Shown piece by piece: positions 1-9,118 of a DNA stretch of 64,000 nt (position 1 is its first letter; each line of letters begins with the position of its first letter). The DNA is taken from NCBI RefSeq assembly GCF_003999875.1, contig NZ_RQVJ01000004.1, positions 62,001 to 126,000 on the forward strand. The letters run 5' to 3'. Both the position numbers and the translations under genes were made by a program. This DNA comes from Veillonella sp. 3310 (GTDB lineage: Bacteria > Bacillota > Negativicutes > Veillonellales > Veillonellaceae). A model generated the notes under the pieces. The model did not search any database. It was not told the origin of the DNA and was given only the letters and a program-made list of their open reading frames with translations.

Positions 1-236
1 ACTGGAGTTTCGAATACCACTTCTGGTTTTGCTTTAATGTCGATAAGACCTTTTTCAATACCTTTGTGGTAACGAACTACACGTTGCATACCATGGGATT
101 GGATACCGTACATGTCGGACATCATCAATACGTCTTTAATGATGCTAGCTTCTTCAGGGCTGAAGCCAAATCCTTCAAATGCATCTTGACAGAATGCGTT
201 AAGTTTTTCTTCTTGGATGTAAACAAAATTTCCCAT
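1..236 (-). CDS. Ldh2-family malate/L-lactate-type dehydrogenase, N-terminal part
   Basis: Partial gene running off the left edge; only about 78 N-terminal residues are present. The visible protein begins MGNFVYIQEEKLNAFC and carries the YGIQSHGMQRVVRYHKGI segment. That SHG region is typical of the Ldh2 family of NAD(P)-dependent 2-hydroxyacid dehydrogenases (malate, L-lactate, ureidoglycolate or sulfolactate dehydrogenases). The ATG at 234-236 follows an AAAGAGG ribosome site at good spacing, and an extended -10 promoter lies about 85 bp upstream. A malate- or lactate-oxidising role fits the lut genes elsewhere in the window, but substrate cannot be told from this fragment. Confidence 0.75.
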   Translation of the reverse strand, partial: MGNFVYIQEEKLNAFCQDAFEGFGFSPEEASIIKDVLMMSDMYGIQSHGMQRVVRYHKGIEKGLIDIKAKPEVVFETP

Positions 237-320
237 CGTTAAAACCTCTTTCCCTAACTAAAAAATATGTGTGACATCGCCTGTACTCCTCTATAGGTGG
301 TCACGACTCTTGATACGTAA

Positions 321-329
321 ATTATAGCA
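321..329 (-). promoter_or_regulatory. Extended -10 promoter of the dehydrogenase gene
   Basis: On the minus strand the sequence reads TGCTATAAT (TGn plus a perfect -10 hexamer). No good -35 is visible 17 bp upstream (TTCCAT). It points toward the gene starting at 236 and would give a leader of about 80 nt. Confidence 0.55.
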
Positions 330-572
330 CACATGTACACCACATGGAATAGAAATCCCCTATTTATCAGCATTTTACCCTTATCATATATGCATAGTTA
401 AGAGATAAATTAATTGTTTTTATTAATATTTTTCTTAAAAAGTAGCTATTTCAGTGGGTAAACCAATCATTACTTTTAGTTATACCTGATCTTTTTTCTT
501 CATCATAACTTCATTTTCCTATACTTGCATATCGAATTCCATGAAAGAAAATCTATATTTATCGTTCTTCTC

Positions 573-590
573 TATCGATATCCATCGATA
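573..590. repeat. Short inverted repeat in the 237-661 intergenic stretch
   Basis: TATCGAT and ATCGATA face each other across four bases. It could be an operator or a weak hairpin. Apart from this, the dehydrogenase promoter and the heptamer repeat at 647-672, the 425-bp stretch between the first two genes is AT-rich. I see no convincing ORF, RNA gene or strong terminator in it. Confidence 0.35.
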
Positions 591-646
591 ACATGGAGAT
601 GATGTATAGTTTACTATAACGATTAGTTGTATGTATCCTTATTTTT

Positions 647-672
647 ATTATTTATTATTTATTATTTATTAT
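647..672. repeat. Heptamer microsatellite ATTATTT, about 3.5 copies
   Basis: Tandem 7-bp units run across the stop codon of the M48 protease gene. Because the first unit read already contains TAA, changes in copy number should not alter the protein end. Confidence 0.8.
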
Positions 673-1846
673 CTTGTTTCTCTTGCTTCTCTTTTTTATC
701 TTTTTTATCTTTTTTATCTTTTTTGTCTTTTTTGTCTTTTTTATCCTTCTTATCTTTTTTATTTACTTTTTTATCTGCTACAACACCTGACTCATCACTG
801 ATGGCTGCATTCATTTGTTTCGCAATCTGAAATGCAGCATCATATGTTGGCATAGTCACGATGTTCGTTGTACCAATCGCCACGGTAGAAACATCTACAC
901 GGGCACCACCAATAGCATTATCATGATACAGTCTAGCTAGTTTACCTGCCACCAAATAAGCGCGCATTGGAGCCGTATAATTTCCCTTTGTCGTTCCTTC
1001 ATAGACAGGCTTACCATTGATGAATACTGTTTGTTGTTCTACTTTCACATGATTTCCTGAATACACGTATAACCGTTGCAAATTGTCTAATACCCGTTGT
1101 GATGTTTTCGGATGATCATTAGGATTCAAAATTTTACCAAATCCCTCACGATAGGTATCACCATATTTATTTTTTATAACTTCCATGGCAAGAGCTGCCC
1201 CACCTACGTTATATGAGGAATCCGCCAAAATGCTAAAGCCTAATTCATCTGCATTCTTCTCTTGCGACATGGTGAATACTTGACTATCTAAGTATTTGCC
1301 AGTAAGTCCCGCCGCAATTTGCCCTAAATCTCCAGAATTGAAGGTAGCTGCTCCAATCACAGTGGTTAAAATACTGCTTTTCTTAGCTCCATTCACTAAA
1401 TCTTTGTGCTCACCATGGCTCAATTCATGACCAATAACATAGGCCAGCGCATCATCATCTAGTAAATCCATAGTCCCTTTATTAATAGACATAACACGTC
1501 CAAAGGTCATAAATGCATTGAAATCTTCATCTGGATTTACATAGACTACATAACTACGCTTTACATGTGGTGATTTTGAAAGTTCATCTACAATGCGCTT
1601 CGCTCGCATTTGATAAGCATAATTATCATACACGCCCGTACGATCTTTTGTTTTTTCTAGCATCTCCTGTTGACCTTGCTCAGTATTATCTAGGTCACTC
1701 AAATGTTGATGCACAGAAATGCCTCCTAACACGCTTTTACCAAGAGCCTCCCAAATACCACTGGCATGAACCTCAGATGTTCCTACTGATACGATACCCA
1801 TAGTCAATGCGCCTACACAAAGTATGTGTTTCCAAGTGTTTCTCAT
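662..1846 (-). CDS. Exported M48-family zinc metalloprotease with Lys/Asp repeat tail
   Basis: 394 residues from the chosen ATG at 1846, which has an AGGAGAG site; a longer reading would overlap dnaB and lacks a signal. The protein starts with a signal peptide (MRNTWKHILCVGALTMG to about residue 29). It carries the zinc motif HELSH (GHELSHGEHKD) and the downstream third-ligand glutamate region (EKNADELGF) of family M48. It probably acts in protein quality control outside the cytoplasmic membrane. The last 35 or so residues are almost only lysine and aspartate in KKD triplets, coded by 9-bp tandem repeats. That charged tail is not part of the M48 fold and may bind peptidoglycan or another anionic surface. 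Substrate unknown. Confidence 0.85.
   Translation of the reverse strand: MRNTWKHILCVGALTMGIVSVGTSEVHASGIWEALGKSVLGGISVHQHLSDLDNTEQGQQEMLEKTKDRTGVYDNYAYQMRAKRIVDELSKSPHVKRSYVVYVNPDEDFNAFMTFGRVMSINKGTMDLLDDDALAYVIGHELSHGEHKDLVNGAKKSSILTTVIGAATFNSGDLGQIAAGLTGKYLDSQVFTMSQEKNADELGFSILADSSYNVGGAALAMEVIKNKYGDTYREGFGKILNPNDHPKTSQRVLDNLQRLYVYSGNHVKVEQQTVFINGKPVYEGTTKGNYTAPMRAYLVAGKLARLYHDNAIGGARVDVSTVAIGTTNIVTMPTYDAAFQIAKQMNAAISDESGVVADKKVNKKDKKDKKDKKDKKDKKDKKDKKEKQEKQDNK
689..760 (-). repeat. Eight tandem 9-bp units coding the KKD tail
   Basis: Units of the form ATCTTTTTT (with GTCTTTTTT and ATCCTTCTT variants) repeat in register with the reading frame of the M48 protease. The last unit codes KKE. 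The 9-bp period means slippage would lengthen or shorten the tail by whole KKD triplets without a frameshift. Confidence 0.9.
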
Positions 1847-1862
1847 AGTCTCTCTCCTCTTA

Positions 1863-3215
1863 TTACATACCAGGATCATCCTCACGATAGGCTAAATCCC
1901 TAAATCGTGTATATGCCCCTTCAAACCATAGTTTTACAATTCCTAATTCCCCATTACGGTGCTTACGGATAATAACTTGCGTTTCTACACCATCACTAGT
2001 ATCCTCTGTATCTTGATAATTCTCACGATTCAAGAAAGCTACAATATCCGCATCTTGTTCTAGAGAACCAGATTCACGTAAATCGCTTAGCATCGGAGTC
2101 TTATCTGCCCGGCTTTCCACACCACGACTCAACTGAGACAAAGCAATCAATGGTACATTAAACTCCCGTGCCATGATTTTTAATTGTCGAGAAATGGCAG
2201 ATACTTCTTGTTGGCGATTGTCCGCCATTTTTTTACCGCCATTTTCCATAAGCTGAATATAGTCTACTACTACCAAGCCTAGTTCACCATGTTCTTGAAT
2301 TAAACGGCGCAACTTTTTCTTCATTAACTGTGGAGTTAACCCTGAAGTATCGTCAATGTACAATGGTGCCTCTGCTAAATCATTCAAAGCATTAATGGCT
2401 TTTCCCCAATCTTCTTGGCTAAGCTGTCCATTCCGAATACGACCAGAGTTAATGCCAGCTACCGCTGCCAACACACGGGCAACAAGTTGTGTCTTCGACA
2501 TTTCTAGGGAGAAAAAGGCTACATTTTTCTTTGATTTCATCGCCACATTTTGAGCAATGTTCAATGTAAATGCTGTTTTACCCATAGAAGGACGAGCAGC
2601 TACTAAAATTAAATCCGATTTTTGCAAGCCACTAGTCAAGTTATCTAAATCTTTAAATCCTGTTGATACGCCCGTCAATATCCCTTTATGTCGTTGTAGT
2701 TCATTAATGCGATCAATGGTTTCATAGACTACGTCTCGCATAGCACTAAAAGAAGACTCTCCTTTGGTAGTACCACTCACATCGAGAACCATTTGTTCTG
2801 CTCGATTGACGATATCTTCCGTCTCTTCTTCTTCTCGATAAGCCATGGATTCCACTGCATTTGCCACATGGATTAATTTACGCAAATGAGCTTTATCTCT
2901 TACAATTTTTGCATGATCTTCTACGTTGTACGCATCTACAATATCTGTGGTCAAATTCGTAAGGTACAGAATCCCCCCTACAGCCTCTAACTTCTGAGAC
3001 TTTTTCAACTCCTCCGATAATAACACATAGTCTGCACGTTGATTTTTCCCTACAATGCTTACGAGCGCTTCATAAATGACACGATGATTATCGCTATAGA
3101 AATCTTCTGCTTTTACAATAGAGCTGACTGCATCAAAGGCATCTTTATTAAGCAAAATCGCTCCTAGTATGGCTCGTTCTGCCTCTATACTGTGCGGTGG
3201 TATCCTTCCTGACAT
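1863..3215 (-). CDS. dnaB: Replicative DNA helicase DnaB
   Basis: 450 residues from the ATG at 3215, chosen because GGGAG lies six bases upstream; a GTG six codons earlier has no such site. The N-terminal primase-interacting domain (RIPPHSIEAERAILGAIL) is followed by the RecA-like domain with Walker A ARPSMGKTAF, Walker B VVVDYIQLM and the conserved DLRESGSLEQDADIV segment. It unwinds DNA at the replication fork as a hexamer. It lies downstream of rplI beyond a strong terminator, an arrangement shared with other Firmicutes (yybS-gdpP-rplI-dnaB). Confidence 0.97.
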   Translation of the reverse strand: MSGRIPPHSIEAERAILGAILLNKDAFDAVSSIVKAEDFYSDNHRVIYEALVSIVGKNQRADYVLLSEELKKSQKLEAVGGILYLTNLTTDIVDAYNVEDHAKIVRDKAHLRKLIHVANAVESMAYREEEETEDIVNRAEQMVLDVSGTTKGESSFSAMRDVVYETIDRINELQRHKGILTGVSTGFKDLDNLTSGLQKSDLILVAARPSMGKTAFTLNIAQNVAMKSKKNVAFFSLEMSKTQLVARVLAAVAGINSGRIRNGQLSQEDWGKAINALNDLAEAPLYIDDTSGLTPQLMKKKLRRLIQEHGELGLVVVDYIQLMENGGKKMADNRQQEVSAISRQLKIMAREFNVPLIALSQLSRGVESRADKTPMLSDLRESGSLEQDADIVAFLNRENYQDTEDTSDGVETQVIIRKHRNGELGIVKLWFEGAYTRFRDLAYREDDPGM

Positions 3216-3252
3216 ACTATTCTCCCAATTCACAACTACATATATCTATACC

Positions 3253-3278
3253 AAAAAAGAGGGGCCTAGCCCCTCTTT
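3253..3278 (-). terminator. Intrinsic terminator after rplI
   Basis: A stem of AAAGAGGGGC with its complement around a three-base loop is followed on the minus strand by a run of U. It lies directly after the rplI stop and before dnaB. dnaB is therefore likely read by leak-through or from its own promoter. Confidence 0.9.
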
Positions 3279-3281
3279 CTA

Positions 3282-3728
3282 TTAACCTGCAACTACTTCT
3301 ACAGTAATCTTAGCTGTAATTTCTGGATGCACTCGAACTAACACTTCATGAGTACCCAATGTTTTGATTGGCTCTTTTAAGTCAATTTTCTTTTTATCCA
3401 CATCAACTTTTACTTGCGCTTGCAATGCATCAGAAATATCTTTACCTGTTACAGAACCGAATACACGGCCACCATCACCCATTTTTACTGGGATTGTAAC
3501 AAATACTTTCGACAATTGGCTAGCCAATACAGTAGCTTCATCAGAGTCCACTTGTTTTTTATGGGCTTGAGCACCTAATTTTTGTTTTGCATTGTTTAAG
3601 TTTTGTGGTGTACCCTCAAGACCTACGCCTTTTTTAATCAATACATTACGGCCGTAAGCTTCAGACACTTCTACGATTTCGCCACGTTTACCAACTTTTT
3701 TAACATCTTCTAATAAAATTACTTTCAT
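3282..3728 (-). CDS. rplI: 50S ribosomal protein L9
   Basis: 148 residues, the usual L9 length. The N-terminal 23S-rRNA-binding domain has the signature KVILLEDVKKVGKRGE...YGRNVLIKKG, followed by the long connecting helix and a C-terminal domain. The start overlaps the stop of gdpP by four bases, so the two are translationally coupled. Confidence 0.98.
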   Translation of the reverse strand: MKVILLEDVKKVGKRGEIVEVSEAYGRNVLIKKGVGLEGTPQNLNNAKQKLGAQAHKKQVDSDEATVLASQLSKVFVTIPVKMGDGGRVFGSVTGKDISDALQAQVKVDVDKKKIDLKEPIKTLGTHEVLVRVHPEITAKITVEVVAG

Positions 3729-5749
3729 GATAATTCCTCCTTAGATTCTCTTTGTAACTCTGTCATATGGGATACGGCTACTTCAGTCACCCATTGGCGT
3801 GCCTCTTTCATAGACATATTGTAAATTTGAGCACCTGCCACAGTACGATGACCTCCGCCACCAACAGCTTCCATAATTATTTGTACATTCAATTTACCTT
3901 GCGACCTAGCGCTGACCCCAATACCACCATCTGGTAGTACATAGAATACAAAACTAGCCTCAATCCCCTCTAGGGTGATCAATTTATCCCCCGTTTGGGC
4001 CGCAATCACAGTGGCATTCTTCGCATCTTGTGGTGCTTCTGTGAAAGCCATATTTTCTATTTCTTCTGCAGAAGCTAGCATAGCAGAACGTATACGCATA
4101 CCTTCAAAACTATCCATAAATAAGTGTCGTACTAAGGATACATCTGCTCCTGATCGGCGCAAGAAAGAGGCTGCTTCAAAGGTACGTGCCCCTGTTTGAA
4201 CCACAAAGTTTTTTGTATCTACTACAATACCTGCATATAAACCACTAGCTTCAATATGCTTAATCTCTACATGTTCTGGGAAATATTGAATTAACTCTGT
4301 TACCAGTTCACTAGTAGATGACGTAGAAGGCTCTAAATACGTTAATAATGGCGATTCAATAAAATCTGAGCCCCGTCTATGATGGTCGATCACAACACGG
4401 CGATTTGCTTTTTTCAGCGCTGATGGAGCGGCTACCATTTCAGACCGATGCACATCGGTCACGATGACCACAGTATTATCTGTTACAAACTGAGCTGCTT
4501 CTTCTTCATCAATAATTAGACCTTGAAAATCTGGATGTTCTACCAGTACTTCTACTAATTTACGAACTGCTGTAGGATGTGAACTCAAGGCAATATGCAC
4601 TGGTTTATTAAGGGCTCTTGCCATCGCTGCTACGCCTACAGAAGCACCAATACTATCATAATCTTCTCGATCATGACCCATCACAAGCACGCGATCAGAA
4701 TCCAACATGATTTCATGCAATGCATGAGATACGACCCTAGCACGAACACGTGTATTCTTTTCATTCCCTGATGACTTCCCACCAAAGAATTTTACTTCCT
4801 CACCATGATATACACAAACTTGGTCACCGCCACGCCCTAAAGCGATTTCTAAGGCTGATTTTGCCTTTTCCCCTTGTACTTTTACAGTATCTTCTGTTAA
4901 AGCAATGCCCATACTGATAGTTGGAGGAATATGTTTCGATGTAGTTAAGGCCCGAATTTTATCTAATATGCTAAACTTCGACTCCATCATGTGCAACATA
5001 GCTGCTTTACTAATACTGAAGGTATACGTATCTTCTGTAGCATTTCGTATAAATCCGTCATGCTTGTCAATTTCCGTTACAATCAAGCGATTCATATCAG
5101 ACCATAATTGCGTATATTCAATATCACTCAAACCAGAACGCAAATCTTCAATATTATCCATAGCAATAAAGCCAAGAGCTGGTAACATAGAAATCGCTTT
5201 TTGTTTCTCCACTTCGATGTCTGTTATGTCATCAAAATAAAATGCCATATACGATTCTAGTTCATCGCTATTAACATCGGAATAATTAGACTTCGGAGCT
5301 ACCAACGTTTTATATAATACACGGTAATATTTACCATCAATTTCTTCGTGAAAGAATCCCGACTTGCCCCAATATTTATCAATCCGCAAAGTAGGAATAA
5401 ATCCACTTAATTTTATTGTTTTATCGGAATCACTAGGTAACCAATCTCTAAATACGCTATTACTCCAGCAGATCACATTGTGTTCATCAATGATAACAAT
5501 CCCTACGGGTAAATTTTGTAATGCAAAGGTCGATGCCTGTGTAATCCCTTTTGCCATACAGTCAAATTGAGCTTTTCTAAGATGTCGTCCTCGGCGAATG
5601 GTTCGTCCCACATATAAATAGGCAGCGATCACCACGATACAAGCCAACATGGCTAGTTGCCAATTTAAATAGAAAATAATACCTAATAAGATAATAATGA
5701 GAACGGCAGCAGTCATTTCAATAGAACTGTATTCAGTTTGTATATCCAT
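3725..5749 (-). CDS. gdpP: Cyclic-di-AMP phosphodiesterase GdpP (DHH family)
   Basis: 674 residues from the ATG at 5749, which sits behind a GAGGAGG site; the upstream alternative start overlaps the previous gene. There are two N-terminal membrane helices (about residues 10-50), a PAS-like domain, a degenerate GGDEF-like domain, then DHH and DHHA1 domains. Catalytic motifs visible are GHDREDYDSIGA, VIDHHRRGSD and GGGGHRTVAGAQ. The enzyme hydrolyses c-di-AMP and so controls osmolyte uptake and cell-wall homeostasis. It sits between a YybS-like gene and rplI, the conserved Firmicute arrangement. Confidence 0.95.
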   Translation of the reverse strand: MDIQTEYSSIEMTAAVLIIILLGIIFYLNWQLAMLACIVVIAAYLYVGRTIRRGRHLRKAQFDCMAKGITQASTFALQNLPVGIVIIDEHNVICWSNSVFRDWLPSDSDKTIKLSGFIPTLRIDKYWGKSGFFHEEIDGKYYRVLYKTLVAPKSNYSDVNSDELESYMAFYFDDITDIEVEKQKAISMLPALGFIAMDNIEDLRSGLSDIEYTQLWSDMNRLIVTEIDKHDGFIRNATEDTYTFSISKAAMLHMMESKFSILDKIRALTTSKHIPPTISMGIALTEDTVKVQGEKAKSALEIALGRGGDQVCVYHGEEVKFFGGKSSGNEKNTRVRARVVSHALHEIMLDSDRVLVMGHDREDYDSIGASVGVAAMARALNKPVHIALSSHPTAVRKLVEVLVEHPDFQGLIIDEEEAAQFVTDNTVVIVTDVHRSEMVAAPSALKKANRRVVIDHHRRGSDFIESPLLTYLEPSTSSTSELVTELIQYFPEHVEIKHIEASGLYAGIVVDTKNFVVQTGARTFEAASFLRRSGADVSLVRHLFMDSFEGMRIRSAMLASAEEIENMAFTEAPQDAKNATVIAAQTGDKLITLEGIEASFVFYVLPDGGIGVSARSQGKLNVQIIMEAVGGGGHRTVAGAQIYNMSMKEARQWVTEVAVSHMTELQRESKEELS

Positions 5750-5765
5750 ACTACCTCCTCTAGGT

Positions 5766-6713
5766 TTACTCACTTCGTCTGCCCCATCGTTTCTCTATGT
5801 GCAAGAATACATCTAAGGCGCCTAATATCGCAGCAGATTGTGACATCACAACAAATATAGCTAGCACAATCCACGGCACAATCTTCGGCGGATTGTAACT
5901 TTTACTAATACGCCAAACGCAAGATATACCTCGTATAAATAGCATTATACCACCTAAATACATCAAATTATAGCCTGCGTATTCAAGGAGTGGAATATAT
6001 TGTTTCACAAAATAGGAAATGACCCCCACTAAAAAGATATGCAAGGCCCAGTCTGGTACACGCCACCCTTTGATGGTAGGCATTTCAGGAACATGATAGG
6101 TACCGATACGACTGAGCACAAGATAGGTAAGACGATTAATAATATACGAAATCGCTACGCCAGAGCAAAACAGTCCTGCAATCAATACTTTTTTCATGAT
6201 TTCAATTTGATCTTGCAAGGCTGCCATCGCTGTTGTCACTTGCTCCTCTGAAAGCCCTTGCTGTACATACATATCTTGCATGGATACTGTAATTTGTTCT
6301 TCCAAAGAGGACCACATATCTGTAGGACTTACTTGCATCACCAAAGCGGATGCCCAAAACTGAACCACTACTGCTAGCATTAATACCACCGCAGGAATCA
6401 TCAACAATTTAGAAATTGACCAGTGCTTGCGCAATCCATAGCCAATTAAAATACCAATCACACCAAAGACGCCACCTTCGACTATGGCTGTCAATGGCCC
6501 CAATAAAAAGGCAATGGCAATGACTGCGGATACAACAGACAATAAACTCCACCGAAAGCCATGGCGTACACCTACGATAGCAATCGTCATAGGCACAAAA
6601 ATAGATCCAAAAAATCCAAGCATAGGTACACTGAGACCTATCATGGCAAAGACAATCATCAATGCCGTTAAGATACCAGACTCTACGACAGACTTTGTAC
6701 TTGTTTGATTCAT
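5766..6713 (-). CDS. DUF2232 (YybS-like) membrane protein
   Basis: 315 residues with about eight hydrophobic segments. Start ATG at 6713 has GGAG upstream. The N-terminal part (ESGILTALMIVFAMIGLSVPM) resembles the S-component-like fold of YybS/DUF2232 proteins. It precedes gdpP by 16 bp in one operon with rplI, as in Bacillus (yybS-gdpP-rplI). Molecular role unknown; the conserved linkage suggests a membrane function tied to c-di-AMP control. Confidence 0.85.
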   Translation of the reverse strand: MNQTSTKSVVESGILTALMIVFAMIGLSVPMLGFFGSIFVPMTIAIVGVRHGFRWSLLSVVSAVIAIAFLLGPLTAIVEGGVFGVIGILIGYGLRKHWSISKLLMIPAVVLMLAVVVQFWASALVMQVSPTDMWSSLEEQITVSMQDMYVQQGLSEEQVTTAMAALQDQIEIMKKVLIAGLFCSGVAISYIINRLTYLVLSRIGTYHVPEMPTIKGWRVPDWALHIFLVGVISYFVKQYIPLLEYAGYNLMYLGGIMLFIRGISCVWRISKSYNPPKIVPWIVLAIFVVMSQSAAILGALDVFLHIEKRWGRRSE

Positions 6714-6801
6714 ATACTAACTCCACACTATGTCTCCCTCAAGGGTCGACATCGTTCTATGCCAATACAATAAATAGACATATGACTTTCGTCATATGCC
6801 T

Positions 6802-6810
6802 ATTATATCA
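6802..6810 (-). promoter_or_regulatory. Extended -10 promoter of yybS-gdpP-rplI
   Basis: The minus strand reads TGATATAAT just after the RNase J stop codon; a weak TTCAAG lies 17 bp upstream. It overlaps the foot of a CATATGAC hairpin (about 6779-6799), so RNase J termination and this promoter are compressed into the same 100 bp. Confidence 0.6.
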
Positions 6811-6816
6811 CAATCC

Positions 6817-8736
6817 TTATACGTCTTGAATGATTGGTAGAATCATTGGACGACGGCGTGTTTTTTCATAGAAGAATTTACCTAATGTGTCACGCACCAC
6901 TGTTTTGATAGTTGTCCAATCTTTGATATGGTCCATTTCACATTTTTCCACTGCAGCATCTACACGACGTTGTGCTTCGCTTAATAATTCTTCTGCATCA
7001 CGAACATATACAAAGCCACGGGATAACATATCTGGGCCCGCTACGATCGTACCAGATGCACGGTCCATTGCCATCACAACCACAACCATGCCTTCTTGCG
7101 CTAATTGTTGACGATCACGGATAACGATATTACCTACATCACCAACACCTAAGCCATCTACAAAGACTTTACCAGCTGGTACACGACCTGCTAAGCGACC
7201 TGTACGAGTAGTAAACTCAAAAATTTGTCCATTATCGCCTACCAAGACATTGCTAGGTTTTACAATTCCCATGGATACAGCCAGTTCACCATGTTTTTTC
7301 AACATGCGGTATTCCCCATGAACTGGGATAAAGAATTTAGGTCTCACCAAGTTCAACATAGTTTTTAAATCTTCTTGGCTACCATGACCAGATACGTGAA
7401 TGCCACGATCTTTGCCATAAACTACATGAGCGCCTTGGCGCAATAAGTTATCGATGGTACGTCCTACGGCCGCTTCATTACCAGGAATTGGTGTGGCAGA
7501 GATAATAACAGTATCATTTGGCGTAATCTCTACGGTACGGTGATTGTTCGTAGACATGCGAGATAGACCTGCCATTGGTTCACCTTGGGAACCTGTCGTT
7601 AAGATCATAATTTCATCAGCACGGTAGCGATTCATTTCATCATCACCAATGATCGTTCCTTCTGGTACTGTTAAGTAGCCACGTTCTTGAGCAATTTCTG
7701 TAACATTTACCATGGAACGACCTAACACCACTACTTTACGTTTTGTGGCTACCGCTGCATCAATGGCTTGTTGCAAACGAGACACATTAGATGCAAATGT
7801 CGCTAAAATAACACGACCCGTAGCTTCTGCGACAGCACGCATAATCGCTGGTCCTACAGAACTTTCAGATGGAGTAAACCCTGGTTTTTCTACATTTGTG
7901 GAGTCGGACATAAGCGCCAATACGCCTTTGTTGCCAAGCTCTGCAAATTTGTGAACGTCCATCAATTTCCCATCTACAGGAGTTTGATCTACTTTGAAGT
8001 CCCCTGTATGTACTACAGTACCAACTGGAGTTTCTAAGAAAATAGCACACGCATCTGGAATGGAGTGGTTTGTTTGGATAAAGCCCACTTTGAAGCAACC
8101 AATTTTAAATTCATCGCCAGCTTTTACAACTTGTAATTTTTTAGCTTTCACATGATGTTCTTTTAGTTTACCTTCAATCAATCCGCATACTAAGTTCGTA
8201 GCATATACAGGCACATTCACTTCTTTTAATAAGTACGCCAAGGACCCAATATGGTCTTCGTGGCCATGAGTAATCACCACGGCACGCACTTTATCTTTAT
8301 GCTCGATTAAATAACTCATGTCAGGGATTACAATATCCACCCCTAACATATCATTTTCTGGGAATGCTAAGCCTGCATCTAATACGACAATATCATCGCC
8401 ATATTGGAAGATGGTCATATTTTTACCGATTTCACCTAACCCACCTAATGGAATGATTTGCAATTTATCTTTTCGCACATGTGGACGTGCTGTTTGTTCA
8501 TGTTTTTCGACAGTTGTATTCGTCCGTTGCGGTCTACGTGGACCACGATTGGATTGACGACGTTCGCCATTATCATCTTGTGGACGTGGGCGATTTGGAC
8601 GCTCTCCTTCCGCTTTCACAGTGGTACGACGATTTTGACCTGTTGTACGACGTGTACGTGTTGTCGGACGTGGTCGTTGTTGCGTAGCTTCACCTATTGG
8701 TGCAGTTACCGTTGTTCTTTCTTCTTGTGTATTCAA
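6817..8736 (-). CDS. rnj: Ribonuclease J with basic N-terminal extension
   Basis: 639 residues; RNase J proteins usually have about 555. The metallo-beta-lactamase core begins near residue 92 (LQIIPLGGLGEIGKNM) and contains the metal motif THGHEDHIGS, then the beta-CASP region (GSQGEPMAGLSRM) and the HVSGHGSQEDL and PVHGEYRML motifs. The first 90 residues are an Arg/Pro/Thr/Gln-rich disordered extension, probably RNA- or partner-binding. The only start with a ribosome site is TTG at 8736 (AGGAGG, about six bases upstream); no ATG occurs before the core. It processes and degrades RNA from 5' ends. Confidence 0.96.
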   Translation of the reverse strand: MNTQEERTTVTAPIGEATQQRPRPTTRTRRTTGQNRRTTVKAEGERPNRPRPQDDNGERRQSNRGPRRPQRTNTTVEKHEQTARPHVRKDKLQIIPLGGLGEIGKNMTIFQYGDDIVVLDAGLAFPENDMLGVDIVIPDMSYLIEHKDKVRAVVITHGHEDHIGSLAYLLKEVNVPVYATNLVCGLIEGKLKEHHVKAKKLQVVKAGDEFKIGCFKVGFIQTNHSIPDACAIFLETPVGTVVHTGDFKVDQTPVDGKLMDVHKFAELGNKGVLALMSDSTNVEKPGFTPSESSVGPAIMRAVAEATGRVILATFASNVSRLQQAIDAAVATKRKVVVLGRSMVNVTEIAQERGYLTVPEGTIIGDDEMNRYRADEIMILTTGSQGEPMAGLSRMSTNNHRTVEITPNDTVIISATPIPGNEAAVGRTIDNLLRQGAHVVYGKDRGIHVSGHGSQEDLKTMLNLVRPKFFIPVHGEYRMLKKHGELAVSMGIVKPSNVLVGDNGQIFEFTTRTGRLAGRVPAGKVFVDGLGVGDVGNIVIRDRQQLAQEGMVVVVMAMDRASGTIVAGPDMLSRGFVYVRDAEELLSEAQRRVDAAVEKCEMDHIKDWTTIKTVVRDTLGKFFYEKTRRRPMILPIIQDV

Positions 8737-8750
8737 ATTTTCCTCCTACG

Positions 8751-8789
8751 GGACTATAGTCGTACTGTCTATACATACTACTATAGTCC
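8751..8789 (-). repeat. Perfect 10-bp inverted repeat abutting the RNase J ribosome site
   Basis: GGACTATAGT (8751-8760) and ACTATAGTCC (8780-8789) are exact complements separated by 19 bases, four bases from the AGGAGG of rnj. Each arm also holds the self-palindrome ACTATAGT. In RNA it would form a hairpin just upstream of the ribosome site. In DNA it looks like a double operator. Confidence 0.7.
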
Positions 8790-9016
8790 AAGACTATCTA
8801 ATTCCATCCGCTGATGGTTGAGCATGTATCGGCATGTAAGCACAAATAAGTATCTATTTCTGTTCGTATTCATACAGTAAAACACTGTGAGAAACCTTTC
8901 TCACTATCTATGTCACATTCTTCTACACAGCAAAGCATATACCCTCTATACATACTTCTACTGTGAAACATTTGGGAACCCATAAGGTTCATAAGCCGAT
9001 CAAAATAATTATCTTC

Positions 9017-9046
9017 ATTATACTATAGAAATTCCAACCTAAGCAA
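9017..9046 (-). promoter_or_regulatory. Probable rnj promoter with long leader
   Basis: On the minus strand TTGCTT (9041-9046) is 18 bp from a perfect TATAAT (9017-9022). The implied leader is about 270 nt. It contains a GTGAGAAA/TTTCTCAC hairpin near 8885-8903, a repeated TCTATACATACT word (8768-8779 and 8945-8956) and the inverted repeat at 8751-8789. This accounts for the 8737-9089 intergenic stretch; I see no ORF in it. Confidence 0.55.
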
Positions 9047-9089
9047 CTGAGGTCCCTCATGATAAGTCATAAAAATTTGCAATTGAATA

Positions 9090-9118
9090 TTGCACTAAAT
9101 GCAATTGCGTTTTATAAT
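9090..9118 (+). promoter_or_regulatory. Promoter of the biotin cluster
   Basis: TTGCAC (9090-9095), a 17-bp spacer and TATAAT (9113-9118). The -10 box runs into the left half of the BirA-like palindrome, so a bound repressor would block RNA polymerase. Confidence 0.75.

Noticed and set aside
627-830. Plus-strand Phe/Leu/Ser-rich 67-residue frame
   Set aside because: It is the complement of the KKD-repeat tail of the M48 protease; low-complexity shadow without a ribosome site.
8458-8814. 118-residue plus-strand frame opposite the RNase J start
   Set aside because: Cys/Trp/Thr-rich composition is the complement of the Arg/Pro-rich extension; no ribosome site.
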